64,000 nucleotides of DNA, from the NCBI RefSeq assembly GCF_031877795.1, contig NC_133932.1:80403937-80467936 (forward strand). Reading direction: 5' to 3'. The notes beneath the pieces are model-generated. The model saw nothing but the letters and a program-made list of their open reading frames with translations, had not been told where the DNA came from and ran no database searches. Both the position numbers and the translations under genes were made by a program. How positions within the stretch are numbered: position 1 is the first letter of the stretch; the number at the start of each line of letters is the position of its first letter. Of the stretch, positions 1-64,000 are shown piece after piece. Source of the DNA: Strix aluco. Lineage: Eukaryota > Chordata > Aves > Strigiformes > Strigidae.

Positions 1-1934
1 CAGCACAGGTGCCAAGTTGGAGGGGGGATTCAAAAAGATCCCATCTACATTGTTAGCAGCATGACAGGTTTGTGGAAGATTAATTCCATCAGAGACTCCT
101 GTTGGGAAAGGATAACCATGGTGCCTGCACTTAGGAGGTGGGAAGCTTTTGTGTCTCCTTTTAGTTACTGCCAGAGAGAGGGGGGGTACTTTTGTGCAAC
201 CCTCTGATGGCTGGTCATCTCCTTTGAATATGATCTGGAGAAGAAAGGGGCACACATGGTGGCACTGACTTTCTGTGTCAGGAGGGATGATAGTATAACA
301 GCAAACTGTGTATTTTGAAGGGTATGAAATGCATTTAGTTACAGAAACAGAACTACAGCTATGATTACTGATACAGCCTAAAGCTATCCCATGCACAGAG
401 ATAGGAGCCTGTATATATACACACAAATTTATCCCACCTATTCCTGCCTGTCCCTGGTCACAACTGAGGGGGTTTGTAAAAGAGTTTTCTCTTTCTCAGT
501 CTGGTCTTGAATTTCAGTTGTTGTCAGGACCTGATGCATACACGGCAGCTACTCCACACTTCACCATCTGCTGGTCATCTTAGTACCTGACACAACCATC
601 CTCTTTCTCTCTCTCACTTTCATGGTTAACGTCACCTCTCTTTTATTTTTATCGTGCTCAGCCTTCTATTCTTCCACCTCATTTCCCTTGCTTCTCTCTC
701 TGCCACCACATCCACAACCATGCCTTGCCCCCAGCCCTTCTTCTGTTCTTATTCTCTGTGGCTCACCTAGCAGTTCTTACTGCCACAGATGTTGTTCTTA
801 TGCTGACATTTCTAACTTCATGGTTACTTCTCCTCCTTTTGCTGTGTCTGGAACTATCACTCCTCCTCTGAAAACATCCACAGCCTTTTTATATCTTTCT
901 AGCCCAGGGTATAAAGGTTAAAAGGCAGAAGATTTGATCAGAGAAGTAAGAATCATTTGCAAGGACAGGGACACTAACAAAAAAAAGTTTAAAATGTAAT
1001 GAATGTAAACATGGCCACAGGATTCCCAGGAAAGCTCTGCAGCTTAAAAGCAAGAGCAAAAGGTGCATATGTATAAGTTTGCACCTGGCCAGTTCAAGTC
1101 ACGGCATGGGAGCGCTCCCACATTTCTCACCAACACTAGCCTTTTGCATATTAGCAAACACAAGTACATCTTTCTCTTATCTCCCATAGAATAGGAGACT
1201 GTGACTTAGTTTGGTGCCATTCATCTGAAGCCATGGCATTCTTCTCTCTTTTTTACATTTACATACCTGCCTGTTCCCTCTGGACTACACCCGCTCTGTG
1301 CACTTGAACATGAAACCCTCAGCCCATAGGAAATACCACGAAGTGCGGAATACAAAGTGCACATCCACAGGGTAACACAGAGTACTATAAACACATATCT
1401 GAGGCCTGTTCTCTGCTTTGTCTTCCATAAACTATTGTTAAATGCAAGATCTCAGTTCTTGCCCTCCAAATGCACTGTTGCTTGTTCTGAGAGATCTAAA
1501 TAAATGCCTAAACGACCAAGGTAAACATCTTCCTACCACAGTGGAAGTAGAACGTCCCTCTGTAAGAGCAAGCCTCCCTGTGTAGGAGACAAAACTTTCC
1601 ACCTTGGTTTGTCTGAGGCTGAGAAACAAATAGTCACGGCATGGGAGCACTAAGGAAGACCTCATTGCTTTCTGCTCTAACAGCAATACATATTGCTTCA
1701 ACATTTTTTCTCTAACCTAAACACAGCTGTGGGTATATTAGCCTGAAGCTGCACTAAATCAAAACAGATTGAAAGCAAGAATAAACACTTGAGGTGTGTT
1801 AGTCATGGTACTTAATGTGCTGCTATAAGATACTCAGATGTAACAGCGATTAAGATGTTGTAAGAATCTATCCACAGAAAAATGCTGGGTATGCAAATAC
1901 CCTTGGTGCCTGTGAGTCAACATTTATAGGCAAT
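1..1934. other. upstream intergenic sequence, no gene recognised
   Basis: No coding exon, RNA gene or recognisable repeat family was found. Short open frames here lack any protein-family resemblance. A 17-base word (AGTCACGGCATGGGAGC) occurs at both 1097-1113 and 1632-1648; its meaning is unknown. Confidence 0.6.
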
Positions 1935-2045
1935 TGAATCATAGAATCATAGAATCATTTAGGTTGGAAAAGACCCTTAAGATCGAGTCCAACTGTAAAC
2001 CTAACACTGCCAAGTCCACCACTAAACCATGTCCCTAAGTGCCAC
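1935..2045 (-). repeat. CR1 LINE fragment, 3' end (outer, older copy, part 1)
   Basis: The + strand begins with repeated GAATCATA units followed by TTTAGGTTGGAAAAGACC, the reverse complement of the CR1 3' terminus, so the element lies on the - strand. The match breaks off at about 2045, and the continuation of the same older copy resumes at about 2331. The boundary is accurate to a few bases. Confidence 0.85.
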
Positions 2046-2330
2046 AGAATTACAGAATCATCTAGGTTGGAAAAGACCTTGAAGATCATCCAGTCCAACC
2101 ATTAACCTAACATTGACAGTTCCCAACTACACCATATCCCTCAGCGCTATGTCGACCCGACTCTTAAACACCTCCAGGGATGGGGACTCCATCACCTCCC
2201 TGGGCAGCCCATTCCAACGCCTAACAACCCGTTCTGTAAAGAAATGCTTCCTAATATCCAGTCTAAACCTTCCCTCACGCAATTTGAGGCCATTCCCTCT
2301 TGTCCTATCGCTTATTACTTGGTTAAAGAG
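2046..2330 (-). repeat. CR1 LINE fragment nested inside an older CR1
   Basis: This is a second CR1 3' end in the same - strand orientation, starting with AGAATTACAGAATCATCTAG. It is about 285 bp and truncated on its 5' side. It closely resembles the copies at 25139-26241 and 33646-34269, including the segments coding for WNGLPREV and the ALRDMV C-terminus, so it belongs to the same younger subfamily. It splits the older copy 1935-2045 / 2331-2604. Flanking GCCAC and GGCAC could be a degraded target duplication, but this is weak. Confidence 0.85.
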
Positions 2331-2604
2331 GCACATCTATACATCTTTTAAATCCCTCCAGGGATGGTGACTCAACCACTCCCCTGGGCAGCCTGTTCTA
2401 ATGCTTGACAACCCTTTCAGTGAAGACATTTTTCCTGATATGCAGTCTAAACTTCCCCTGGCACAACTTGAGGCCATTTCCTCTTGTCCTACCGCTTGTT
2501 ATTTGGGAAGAGAGTCCAACACCCACCTTGCTACAACCTCCTTTCAGGTAGTTGTAGAGAGCGATAAGGTCTCCCCTCAGCCTCATTTTCTCCAGACTAA
2601 ACAA
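2331..2604 (-). repeat. CR1 LINE fragment (outer, older copy, part 2)
   Basis: This is the continuation of the outer CR1 interrupted by the nested copy. It starts ACATCTATACATCTTTTAAA and runs through sequence antisense to the RT-domain C-terminus. It is more diverged than the nested copy, as expected if it is older. It ends at about 2604, near ACTAAACAA. Confidence 0.8.
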
Positions 2605-5600
2605 TCTGTAATATTTGGACTTAAATTTACCATTTTAAAGTAAACCAAATAAAGAATTTAACACAAATATAGGACAATACTTACATTAAAATCTTATAAA
2701 ATTTTGACTCACAAAATGCATGTGATTCAGAAAAAACTTGGTATATAGTCCACCCTTGCTGGCAATACCCCAGACAGGTGTCAGACTGCCAAGAAAGAAA
2801 TAAGGAAAAGAGTCTTGCCCAGTGGTGTGTGGTTAGGTGAGTAGGATATGGAGACCAAGGATATGTGGACAAAAAAAATTGCCTTTTGGGAGCTCTGTGT
2901 TGGCAGGTAATTGGTGCCCTGCTGAGAGCTGTGCCCAGAAGTGTCAGAGAAACTTCTGTTTCTTCTCAAACTGTGGATGCCCCAGAAAAGGTGGAAATTC
3001 TGTGTGATCCAGCCAAAAAGTTAGGCCATGGACCTACACGTACTAGACCCTGGTGAAGCAGCCAAGAGCTAAGGAAGGCCAAGTGATAACAGTGTTGACT
3101 GTGTTGGCCAAGGCTGAGAGTAACTATGCAGTTATTTGACACTGTTTGTGTTCTGATTTGACTGTCTATACTTGATGGTGAGTGCCTCATATCCAGGTCA
3201 GATGCAACATATTTTGAAAATGGCTCTGCTGGCCTTAGCTTATTTCTGTTAGGACTGAACTGCCTTTTTCCTCTTTCCATTTGTCACCAGCTTTCTATTA
3301 AAGTATTGAAAACCAAGTAAACCATCCTCTCTCAGAAGAAAAATGAAGAATAATTGTACATTTATTTTATTATTTTTTTTTATTTTCCTGCCCTTAGCAC
3401 CTTGCTAGAATACCTGGTCACCTTTCATGCCTTCTGTTATCTAAAGCTAACAGTGTATACACACAGAGTTGTATTTGACTTTGCATTGTAAGGTTCCTGT
3501 TAAAGCTAGAAATCCAGTTCTCAGTGTGCAGTGTGAGTGTGTTTCATTTGCTATTAAAAATTATGTGAGTGCTTAATTTTGTGACTTCTAAATATCATTG
3601 AACCTTGCAGTATTCTAGGCTTTTTCTGTCTTCATCCAGGATGCTGGATGACATTAGGCTTTTGCTTAGTCCATTGATGGCAGCAAATACTATCAAGGCA
3701 TCTCAGAAAAACTGAAAAAACATATATTTTTTTAGGTTAATTGTTATTTGAAGAAAGTGTATAGACTGAAGATTTCTGCTGGCAGTTTCTACTTTGAGGT
3801 CAGAAGTACTGTCTTAAAACAAGAGAAATTCTTTTAATTATGTCCAACGTCCCATCATAGTTGGTAACCCCCAGCAGGGCAAAAGCCACACTGTGCCACT
3901 TAATTTAAGCAAGCTTTTCTGTGGCTTTATGTCACAGAATGAAAAACTCAGATCTATGTAGCAACTTAAGAATTTGTCTGTGTTGTCTTCTGTCCCCTTG
4001 CTATTGCCAAAAATAACTTTCTTAAGCTGAAGTTTGGCAATGCCAAATGAAATACGATCAGGATCCAGATGATCTTGATGGTGACATTTCATTCTGAAAA
4101 GTGACTTATGTGCCTTTTCTTCCCGACCTTGTTGATTATTTGTGTTACTACTAGAGGGAAAGAAATTCTTCTGGGAAGAAAGGCAGGTCTGTTTGACTAT
4201 CTATGTCTATTTTTCTGATTTTAGCATGGAAGCAGAGTTACTTCAAGAACAACCAGAAATGTCTGGGCCATAATGGCTGATTGATTTGCTGTGTGGCTTA
4301 TGAATGCACGAGTGCTCAACATCTGCTTTTTCCTTCCTTCTTTACTCCTTAGGCAAGGGAGAACTTACATGCTTCTGCTTTTGATGTCTCTCCTCTCCCT
4401 CCTGCCTGTTTAGGCTGACATCAAATGAAAGAGATCATGCAATGGAAACCATGTTCATGTAAATAAATGTGGAAAATGCAAGAGAATGCTGTAATCAAGA
4501 AAAGCTTTGAAAGAAGAACAAGCTTTACTAACTCAAGTGGAAGAATATTGTTTGTTAGTCATTTGTTACGTCTTCTTAGCCACTTTTGAATACAGAGCTT
4601 TCTCACCAAAGCCACTTGAATTCTGAGTTTTTAAGTGTTGTATGTCCTAAATGTTGCTTTAGAAAATCAAGACAAAAATCTTATGCCTAAGATCCTCATC
4701 TGTACAGCAAGAGCACAGTATCACTGGAATCAGACCTACATGAACCAAAGTGGAGATCTGCCATTCACCTCCAGGCTCTGAGAAGAGATTTTAAAAAATA
4801 ATTTTCCCCTTTATTGTGTGGAAGTCATGACAACACCCTGGTAATCTTGCCTAGTCAAATGAGTCCCTGGACACTGGCATTCACAGAAAACATGGATGTC
4901 AGGAGGTCAGCTAATCCACTTCCTACCCTTAGACTAGGTTGCCTTTGTTGAGCAAACATCATGACAGAGATGAATCTAATCTATTTTTTAAATGTCAGGG
5001 ATGGGAAGTCTTTATTTCCCTAGGCCATCAGTCACAGTCTGCACAATACTTACAGAAGTTTGTTTTCTGTTTGCTGATTCACCCTTGCCATGAAACTAGT
5101 TCAATTTAATTTTTCTGTTACTGTAATTCACCATTGCTTGGAGATTATTCTGGGTTGTGTGGGCTAGTATTAAGCTAGAAAAGCAAGAGATCAGGATAGG
5201 AAGAAGGCAAATAAAGTGCAAGATTTTCCGCAACATATTGGTTGATAGAGAACGTAAAGAAAGGCTTTGCTCTTCAGAAGCTGTATTATCAATATTAGAA
5301 ATGTGGGTTAAAAAATGTAAGACTTGAAACTGTAATGATAGAAGCAGGAAGTTTAATGTCTATTACCCAGTGAGACTAGAACAGTGAAGTAAGCTCTTAG
5401 CTGCTTAGGAATGGAGAAGAGAGGGCTAGGCAGCTCAGGACAGCAATATTGTAAATACACGTGAATCGGTGTTTTAACTAATAGCACAGGGAGCTGCTGC
5501 TGAAGTCCTGCTGCAAGCTCATCCAAATCATCCTACAGAAACATCAGTCCCTCAGTATCTGTGCATGAAGTACAGAGATGAAATTGTTAGGGGCAACTGA

Positions 5601-8600
5601 ACAGGTAGTAGGTGTGTCAATTTTAAGTTTTAGTACAGCCTTTTCTGATACTTTTCTATGGCATCAAATATTTAATTTAATAGAAAGTAACCTGTTTGAA
5701 TCTTACCTTAGCATGTAATCAATACAAACTATTTGCTATGAATAAATGATTTTAACATAGTTTTGTGTAAAGCAAATAAGTGGACATCCAAACATCAAAA
5801 GAACTGAACTACGCAAGTTAACAGAAATATTGTGTGTGCATGTATGCGTGTGTGGGACATTTAGATAGAAAAATGTGAACGGAAATTAAAAGTCTTGAGG
5901 AAGAATCATATTGGCCAAAATAACCTTAACACAGTAGTCGAAGACGGAGACGACTCGTGCTTAAAACCCAGACTGATTCAGTAGTGAAGATGGTAAGGGC
6001 GAAATTCAGTTGTTTAAACATAGGTGCCTACTGTCATTTATAAGGCATCAGCATGGGACGGGTGAATATGACAAAATTAATCGAAGACCTGAAACCTTCT
6101 GGAGTGGTAACTTGTGGCTGAGTGGAATACCCTACCAGGTCTAAAATGGAAGAAGGCACCTATGTGTAGGCAACTGAATTGCACTGTAATTTAAGGAGAA
6201 TGAGTAAGTCAATTAGTATAAATAAGAAACTGTGGTATGTAGAAAATTGATATGGGGAAAACAGAGATGGCTAGCGGGGTAACAAGAAGAAATAAGAAGA
6301 GCATCTGAGGAAGACTGTTGGTATTACACACTGATGACCAGATCAAAATAGCGAAATTCCTTACAGCTTGGTTCTGCAGCACTAACATTTCTGTTCTGCA
6401 GCTGAACAAGAACAGGCTGATATGTCTGTATTGCAGAAGGATGAGCAACTATTCTCCAGTGGTACGTCAGCAAGATGATGAGTCAGGCCACCGGATAGTG
6501 ACAAGCTGGGCTCACAGCCAGCAGGACAGCTTGCTTTCTTGCCTGTGGCACTGCGGGAAACAAGGCTGCCTGTTTGGTTTGTCAGGCAGGCATACAGACT
6601 GCCTTTCTGCCTGGCTTCTATCAAAAACATTAAACTCAAACAAGGTATTGTTGTAAAGCCTTCACATTCTGCTATCATAGCTTGTCTTTGGGAAACTACT
6701 CCCTCTGATGTGTTTCAAGCAACTTTGAATCTGATTCTGTCCCTAGTACTGTCTCAAAGATACCACATAGTGCTCAGCAAATCTTTTATCCAGACTTCTC
6801 AGACACACTCATGCACATCTTCTTAGTTTTCTAGGTATCATCTCAAGGCCCTGGGGTATGATATGGAGAAACTATTCAGCCCTGCAATCAGTGCCTGAAG
6901 GGGTAAGGTTATAGTGCTACATCCTCTGAAAGACTAAGCATTAGGTTCCTATTGCATAATTGGGATCAGTGGCTGTATTTCACCTTAAGATCCACATGTT
7001 TTTATTCACCATTTGGAAATCAGTTGAAACTGCCCAATTATCTTCTAAGTGTTTTGAGAAAAGCAGATGTTTGTGAACTTCTTGCACTCTAGTGATAAGT
7101 GCCATAGAAAATGCACATGAAGAAACTTGCTAGTCTGACTGTATTCAGAATGAGAAGAAAGTAGAGCAAAGAAGGCTTAAGACCACACATCATATTGATG
7201 CTTATTTAGTGACTATTGTCCTTCTTGTGCACTGGGAATCTTGTGTGTTTGCATGTTTGTGACATCCTCTGTGATCATCGAATTGATTTCCCTAGCACAA
7301 CGTATATGGATAACAGGTTTAATTCAGATGCCACTGGCTTAATTTGGCCATTACCCTATTTGAGTAGTTGGCTTTACTAGACTGCTATCCATGTTACAGA
7401 TTTACTATGGTGTACCTTGATTAGATTGTTATATATCTTGCTCTTTCCATGTTGTGACTATACCGTTGCCATAGCAAAATATTCAATGGATAAATTGGCA
7501 GTAGTTTTTATTTTCTCCTAAAACAGTAAGAAGTTTATTAATTTCATTTCTGTGCTATTTTCCCTTCCCCTTTCTCTCCATGTGCTGTCTCAGATTCTCC
7601 TGAGCATCTCTGTTGCTAATAGCTTCACACTTCTCTATTACTGCATCAGTTTCTAATGGTTACTTGGACACTTGACAGATAGAGTTACAGATTAATTCGG
7701 CTTTGAGGATATTATTTTGTTTTGGTTGAATTTTATTTTCCCCTTCCCTTTTAGTTTTCCCTTCTCCAAAACTTCAGAGAGTGTTTTGTTTTGGACTTAG
7801 AAGTAAACACTAGTATTTTTTTTTAAATTAAGTAGTGTCAACATTTGTCACTGATAATGCTGGCAAAGGAAAAATATATTTCTTAAGATTCGTTCTTTGT
7901 CCTTTTCCTACCATTACAATAATACTGGAAAAATATAATTTAATATTTTACTTTAATACTTTTAACTGTATTCTTAAAATAAATTACTTGTTCGTGACCA
8001 GTATTCTATTCCCTTGTCCAAACTAAGAAATATTTGGATAGTCAGTCATTGCATATCTACTTCACAAAGGTAATGCTTCATGAATAGAAGTCAATTTTAA
8101 AGTTTACATCTTCCTTTCTCCCACTGCCTAACCCAAACTTTATTGACATCTTGGGACTTGCATTGCATCATCATAGCTTTTAATTCTGAGTATCTAGTTA
8201 GACAAATTTGCTTCACAGAAATCTAAACCTGCCAGATTTTGCTGATGGGCAGAGCTTTTCTTCATATGTTTTGGGAGATGATTTAAATTAATTATTCAGG
8301 TTCTGGAATGCATAAGCACTGTTTTGTTAAAGCCTGTCCTTTCAAACCACTGCACCATTTCCATAAATTTATTTCCTTGTTTTAATCTGGAAGGATCTAC
8401 AGACAGTTGTTGACATGTGTACTGCTTATTGCTTGCAAAATTCTGTGGAACATTGTCTACGCTCACACAGTGCATGCTGTTGCCAGCCCTGTCATTGTTC
8501 ACTGACAGCAAGCTTAAGCTTGATTTTTCTGACTTATGGTTATTATGACATACTTGCAAGCTCGAACTGATGCTGTTTCTTCAGTAATACAGTGTAGCCC

Positions 8601-8821
8601 AGACCCTACCTCTCTTTTAGCTCAACAACATGGCAACTCCGATGCCTCTAATGAAGGCCAGGTGCCAGCCCTGTTAATTGTTTCACTGGTAATGCATTTT
8701 AGTGGGAAGAGATAGGGCTGGTTGCTACTGGGGGCATGAGATGAATGAACAGAACGTAAGAATGGTGCCTGTCTTGCAGCTGGTTCAGCTGGAGTGGGAA
8801 GGAGTCTAGGAGATCAGGGTT
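2605..8821. other. upstream intergenic sequence, no gene recognised
   Basis: About 6.2 kb of AT-rich DNA with no exon, RNA gene or repeat family that I can identify. Open frames of 60-112 codons occur at chance frequency and resemble nothing. In other vertebrates the gene upstream of ABCC4 is CLDN10, but no claudin coding sequence is visible here. Confidence 0.6.
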
Positions 8822-9778
8822 GTGATTAGTTGTAGGAGGTCAGTAACTAGTGGTGTAGATCAGGGGTTGACACTGGGTTCAAAACTATCCAATATCTTCA
8901 TAAATCATCTGGATGATGGGGCAGAGGGCACCCTCAGCAAGCTCCCTGATGATGCAGAACTGGGAGGAGAGGCTGATACACCAGAGAGTTGTGCTGTCAT
9001 CCACAGGGACCTCAATGGGCTGGAGAAATGGGCTGACAGGAACCCATGAAGTTTGAAAAAGAGAAACTCAAACTCCTGCACCTGGAACAACCCCATGCAC
9101 CAGTACAGGCTGGGGGCTGCCCAACTGGTTTTCAGCTTGGCAGGAAAGGACCTGGGGGTCCTGCTGGGCACCAAGTTGAACATGGGCCAGTGATGTGTCC
9201 TTGTGGCAAAGAACTTAATGGTATCCTGGGCTGCATTAGGAGGAGTGTTGCTAGCAGGCTGAGGGAGATGATCCTTCCCCTCAGCACTGTGAGGCCACAT
9301 GTGGAGTCCTGTGTCCAGTTCTGGGCTCCCTGGTACAAGAGAGACATGGAGAGTCCAGTGAAGGGCCATGAAAATGTTGAAGGGACTGGAGCATCTCTCC
9401 TATGAGGAAAGGTTGCAAGAGCTGGGTCTGTTCAGCCTGGAGAAGGCTCAGGGGAAGCTTATCAGTGTGTACAGTGGGTGCAAAGAGGACCCAGCCAGGG
9501 TTTTCTCAGTGGTGCCCAGTGACAGGACCAGAGGCAACGGGCACAAACTGAGACACAGGAGGTTCCCTCTGAACATCAGGAAACACATTTATATTGTGAG
9601 GGTGATTGAGCACTGGCACAGGTTGCCCAGAGAGGCTGTGGAGACCTTGGAGATCTTCCAAGATCTTCCTTGGAGATCTTTCAGGAGAACTGCCCCTAGG
9701 TTGTCCTGCTTGAGCAGGGGCGTTAGACCAGCTGACCTCCAGAGGACCCTTCCAACCTGAACCGTTCTGTGATTCTGA
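8822..9778 (+). repeat. CR1 LINE, degraded 3' part with RT remnants
   Basis: The sense strand carries decayed reverse-transcriptase C-terminal coding sequence: NIFINHLDDGAEGTL near 8892, a decayed LPDDAELGG in place of FADDTKLGG, then NGLEKWADR. It ends in CCTTCCAACCTGAACC and ATTCTGTGATTCTGAG, a CR1-type 3' end. Multiple frameshifts and stops show an old, dead copy. A local repeat of GGAGATCTT at about 9650-9680 is internal. It belongs to the same broad subfamily as 21552-22075, distinct from the copy at 25139. Confidence 0.85.
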
Positions 9779-10179
9779 GACTGCAGAGAGGTAACAGCAT
9801 GGCAGGGACTCATTCTGCCAACTATTTTTTCATGGAGATTAATTGTTCTTTGCTTACTTCAGATACACGTCCTGCATTCCTATTTTCTTTGGTCTCTTGC
9901 AGTTTCCTCTACTCCCTTGGGTCACACTCCCTGTGGCAGGCAGCGGTGACAGTACTAGAGAGGAGCACGGTGATTGCTCGCTTAACTTTTAGAGAATTGC
10001 TTCAAGGAATTAAATAGCTACTTTACTTTGTACCACCAGACGCTCCTAAACATTGTGAAACGACGAGGAGTCTTTTTGTTTGTTTGTTTTCTTTATAATA
10101 GAAGCATCTGCAACATGGGGGAAGGAGAGGTGACAGCAAGCGTTTCTGGTGGGGTTTCGTTCCCTTCAGCTGGACTCGC
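9779..10179. other. sequence between CR1 and CpG island
   Basis: Moderate-GC intergenic sequence leading into the promoter. No exon or repeat was recognised, and no TATA box placed relative to a known start site can be argued. Confidence 0.5.
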
Positions 10180-10573
10180 CCCTGACTCGCGACGTGTTTT
10201 TCTGTCCAGAAAGGCGCGGGGCCCCCTTGCCTGGCGCTGCGTGCACCGAGGAAACGCTTTCCCTCGGCAAGGGGCACACACCGGCGAGAATCCAGGGGGA
10301 GGAGAGCAGAGCCCCCCGCGGCGCCGGCGGCCGTCTGCCGCCTGTCCGACCCGGCCCGCGCTGAGGGGACCAAGGTCCGCCCGTGCCCCCTCACGGCGGT
10401 GCGGCCCCACTTCCCTCCCGCGGGGAGCTCGGCAGCGCCGCGGGGCGGCCCCTGTTCCTCCTGGGGGGGGAGGCGCGGCCTCCGGGGCTGCCCGGCGCCT
10501 CTGCCTCCGCCTCAGTCTCCGCGCCCGGACGGGCGACGCGGGGGAGCTAGGCCGGCAGGAGGCGTCCTGCGGC

Positions 10574-10620
10574 GGGAGGGAGGAGAGGGAGAGGGAGGAG
10601 GAGGAGGAGGAGGCGGGGGG
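10574..10620 (+). promoter_or_regulatory. G-quadruplex motif plus GGA repeat in promoter/5' UTR
   Basis: Positions 10574-10595 hold four runs of three G (GGG-A-GGG-AGGAGA-GGG-AGA-GGG), matching the standard quadruplex pattern. They are followed by about six GGA/GAG units and a final G6 run. This lies about 160-180 bp upstream of the start codon, so it could act in promoter DNA or in the 5' UTR RNA. Folding and function are inference. Confidence 0.55.
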
Positions 10621-10628
10621 CGCCGGCG

Positions 10629-10637
10629 TTCCCGGAA
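10629..10637. promoter_or_regulatory. STAT/ETS-like motif TTCCCGGAA
   Basis: This is a perfect palindromic TTCNNNGAA (STAT) site that also contains an ETS core CCGGAA, 117 bp upstream of the start codon. Only the motif is observed; occupancy is unknown. Such 9-mers can occur by chance in a CpG island. Confidence 0.35.
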
Positions 10638-10753
10638 ACAGCGCCGGCCGGCGGCGGCAAAGCGGCGGCGGCGGCAAAGCAGTGGGAAGTCGCCTCTGGT
10701 CCTGCGCCCTCGCCGCCGCCGGCCGGGCGGGTTGGCGTGGCGTGGCGGGCGGC

Positions 10754-64000
<53,247 letters not shown>

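Noticed and set aside
1-10179. A neighbouring upstream gene such as a claudin
   Set aside because: No exon with a family signature was seen on either strand. The open frames are short and unrelated to any protein I recognise.

Overview
The window is vertebrate nuclear DNA, most likely from a bird. It has long AT-rich introns, one CpG-island promoter, and several CR1 LINE copies. The CR1 copies end in the family's short terminal repeats (ATTCTGTG-like), as is typical of avian genomes. No mammalian lineage-specific repeats and no bacterial, phage or CRISPR features were seen. Turtle or crocodile origin cannot be excluded from sequence alone.

There is one protein-coding gene, ABCC4 (MRP4), on the + strand. 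It starts in a CpG island at about 10.2-11.4 kb and runs off the right edge. I could place exons 1 to 15 by protein similarity, splice sites and phase: 1898 coding bases, about 632 residues, with no frameshift or internal stop. These encode the N-terminal tail, the first transmembrane domain (six helices) and essentially all of nucleotide-binding domain 1, including Walker A, Q-loop, LSGGQ, Walker B and H-loop. The second half of the transporter lies beyond the window. Every intron is GT-AG except the 106-bp intron 12, which appears to be GC-AG.

Layout: 1-10.18 kb is upstream intergenic sequence with a nested pair of CR1 elements (1.9-2.6 kb) and an older CR1 (8.8-9.8 kb). 10.2-11.4 kb is the CpG island with exon 1. 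10.8-24.5 kb is intron 1, with a CR1, a long T tract, a near-perfect hairpin and a templated inverted insertion. 24.5-50.5 kb holds exons 2-11. 52.1-52.3 kb holds exons 12-13. 52.3-62.7 kb is the 10.4-kb intron 13. 62.7-64 kb holds exon 14 and part of exon 15.

This is an ordinary transporter locus and I see no new multi-gene system. The most interesting structures are: (1) a 70-bp inverted copy of intron 1 sequence inserted about 0.5 kb away and flanked by a perfect 12-bp direct repeat, which looks like a templated, LINE-like insertion; (2) two similar CR1 copies in opposite orientation bracketing exons 3-5, a configuration that can promote circular RNA; (3) the GC-AG intron inside the ABC signature region; (4) a CpG-rich islet just upstream of the Walker A exon.
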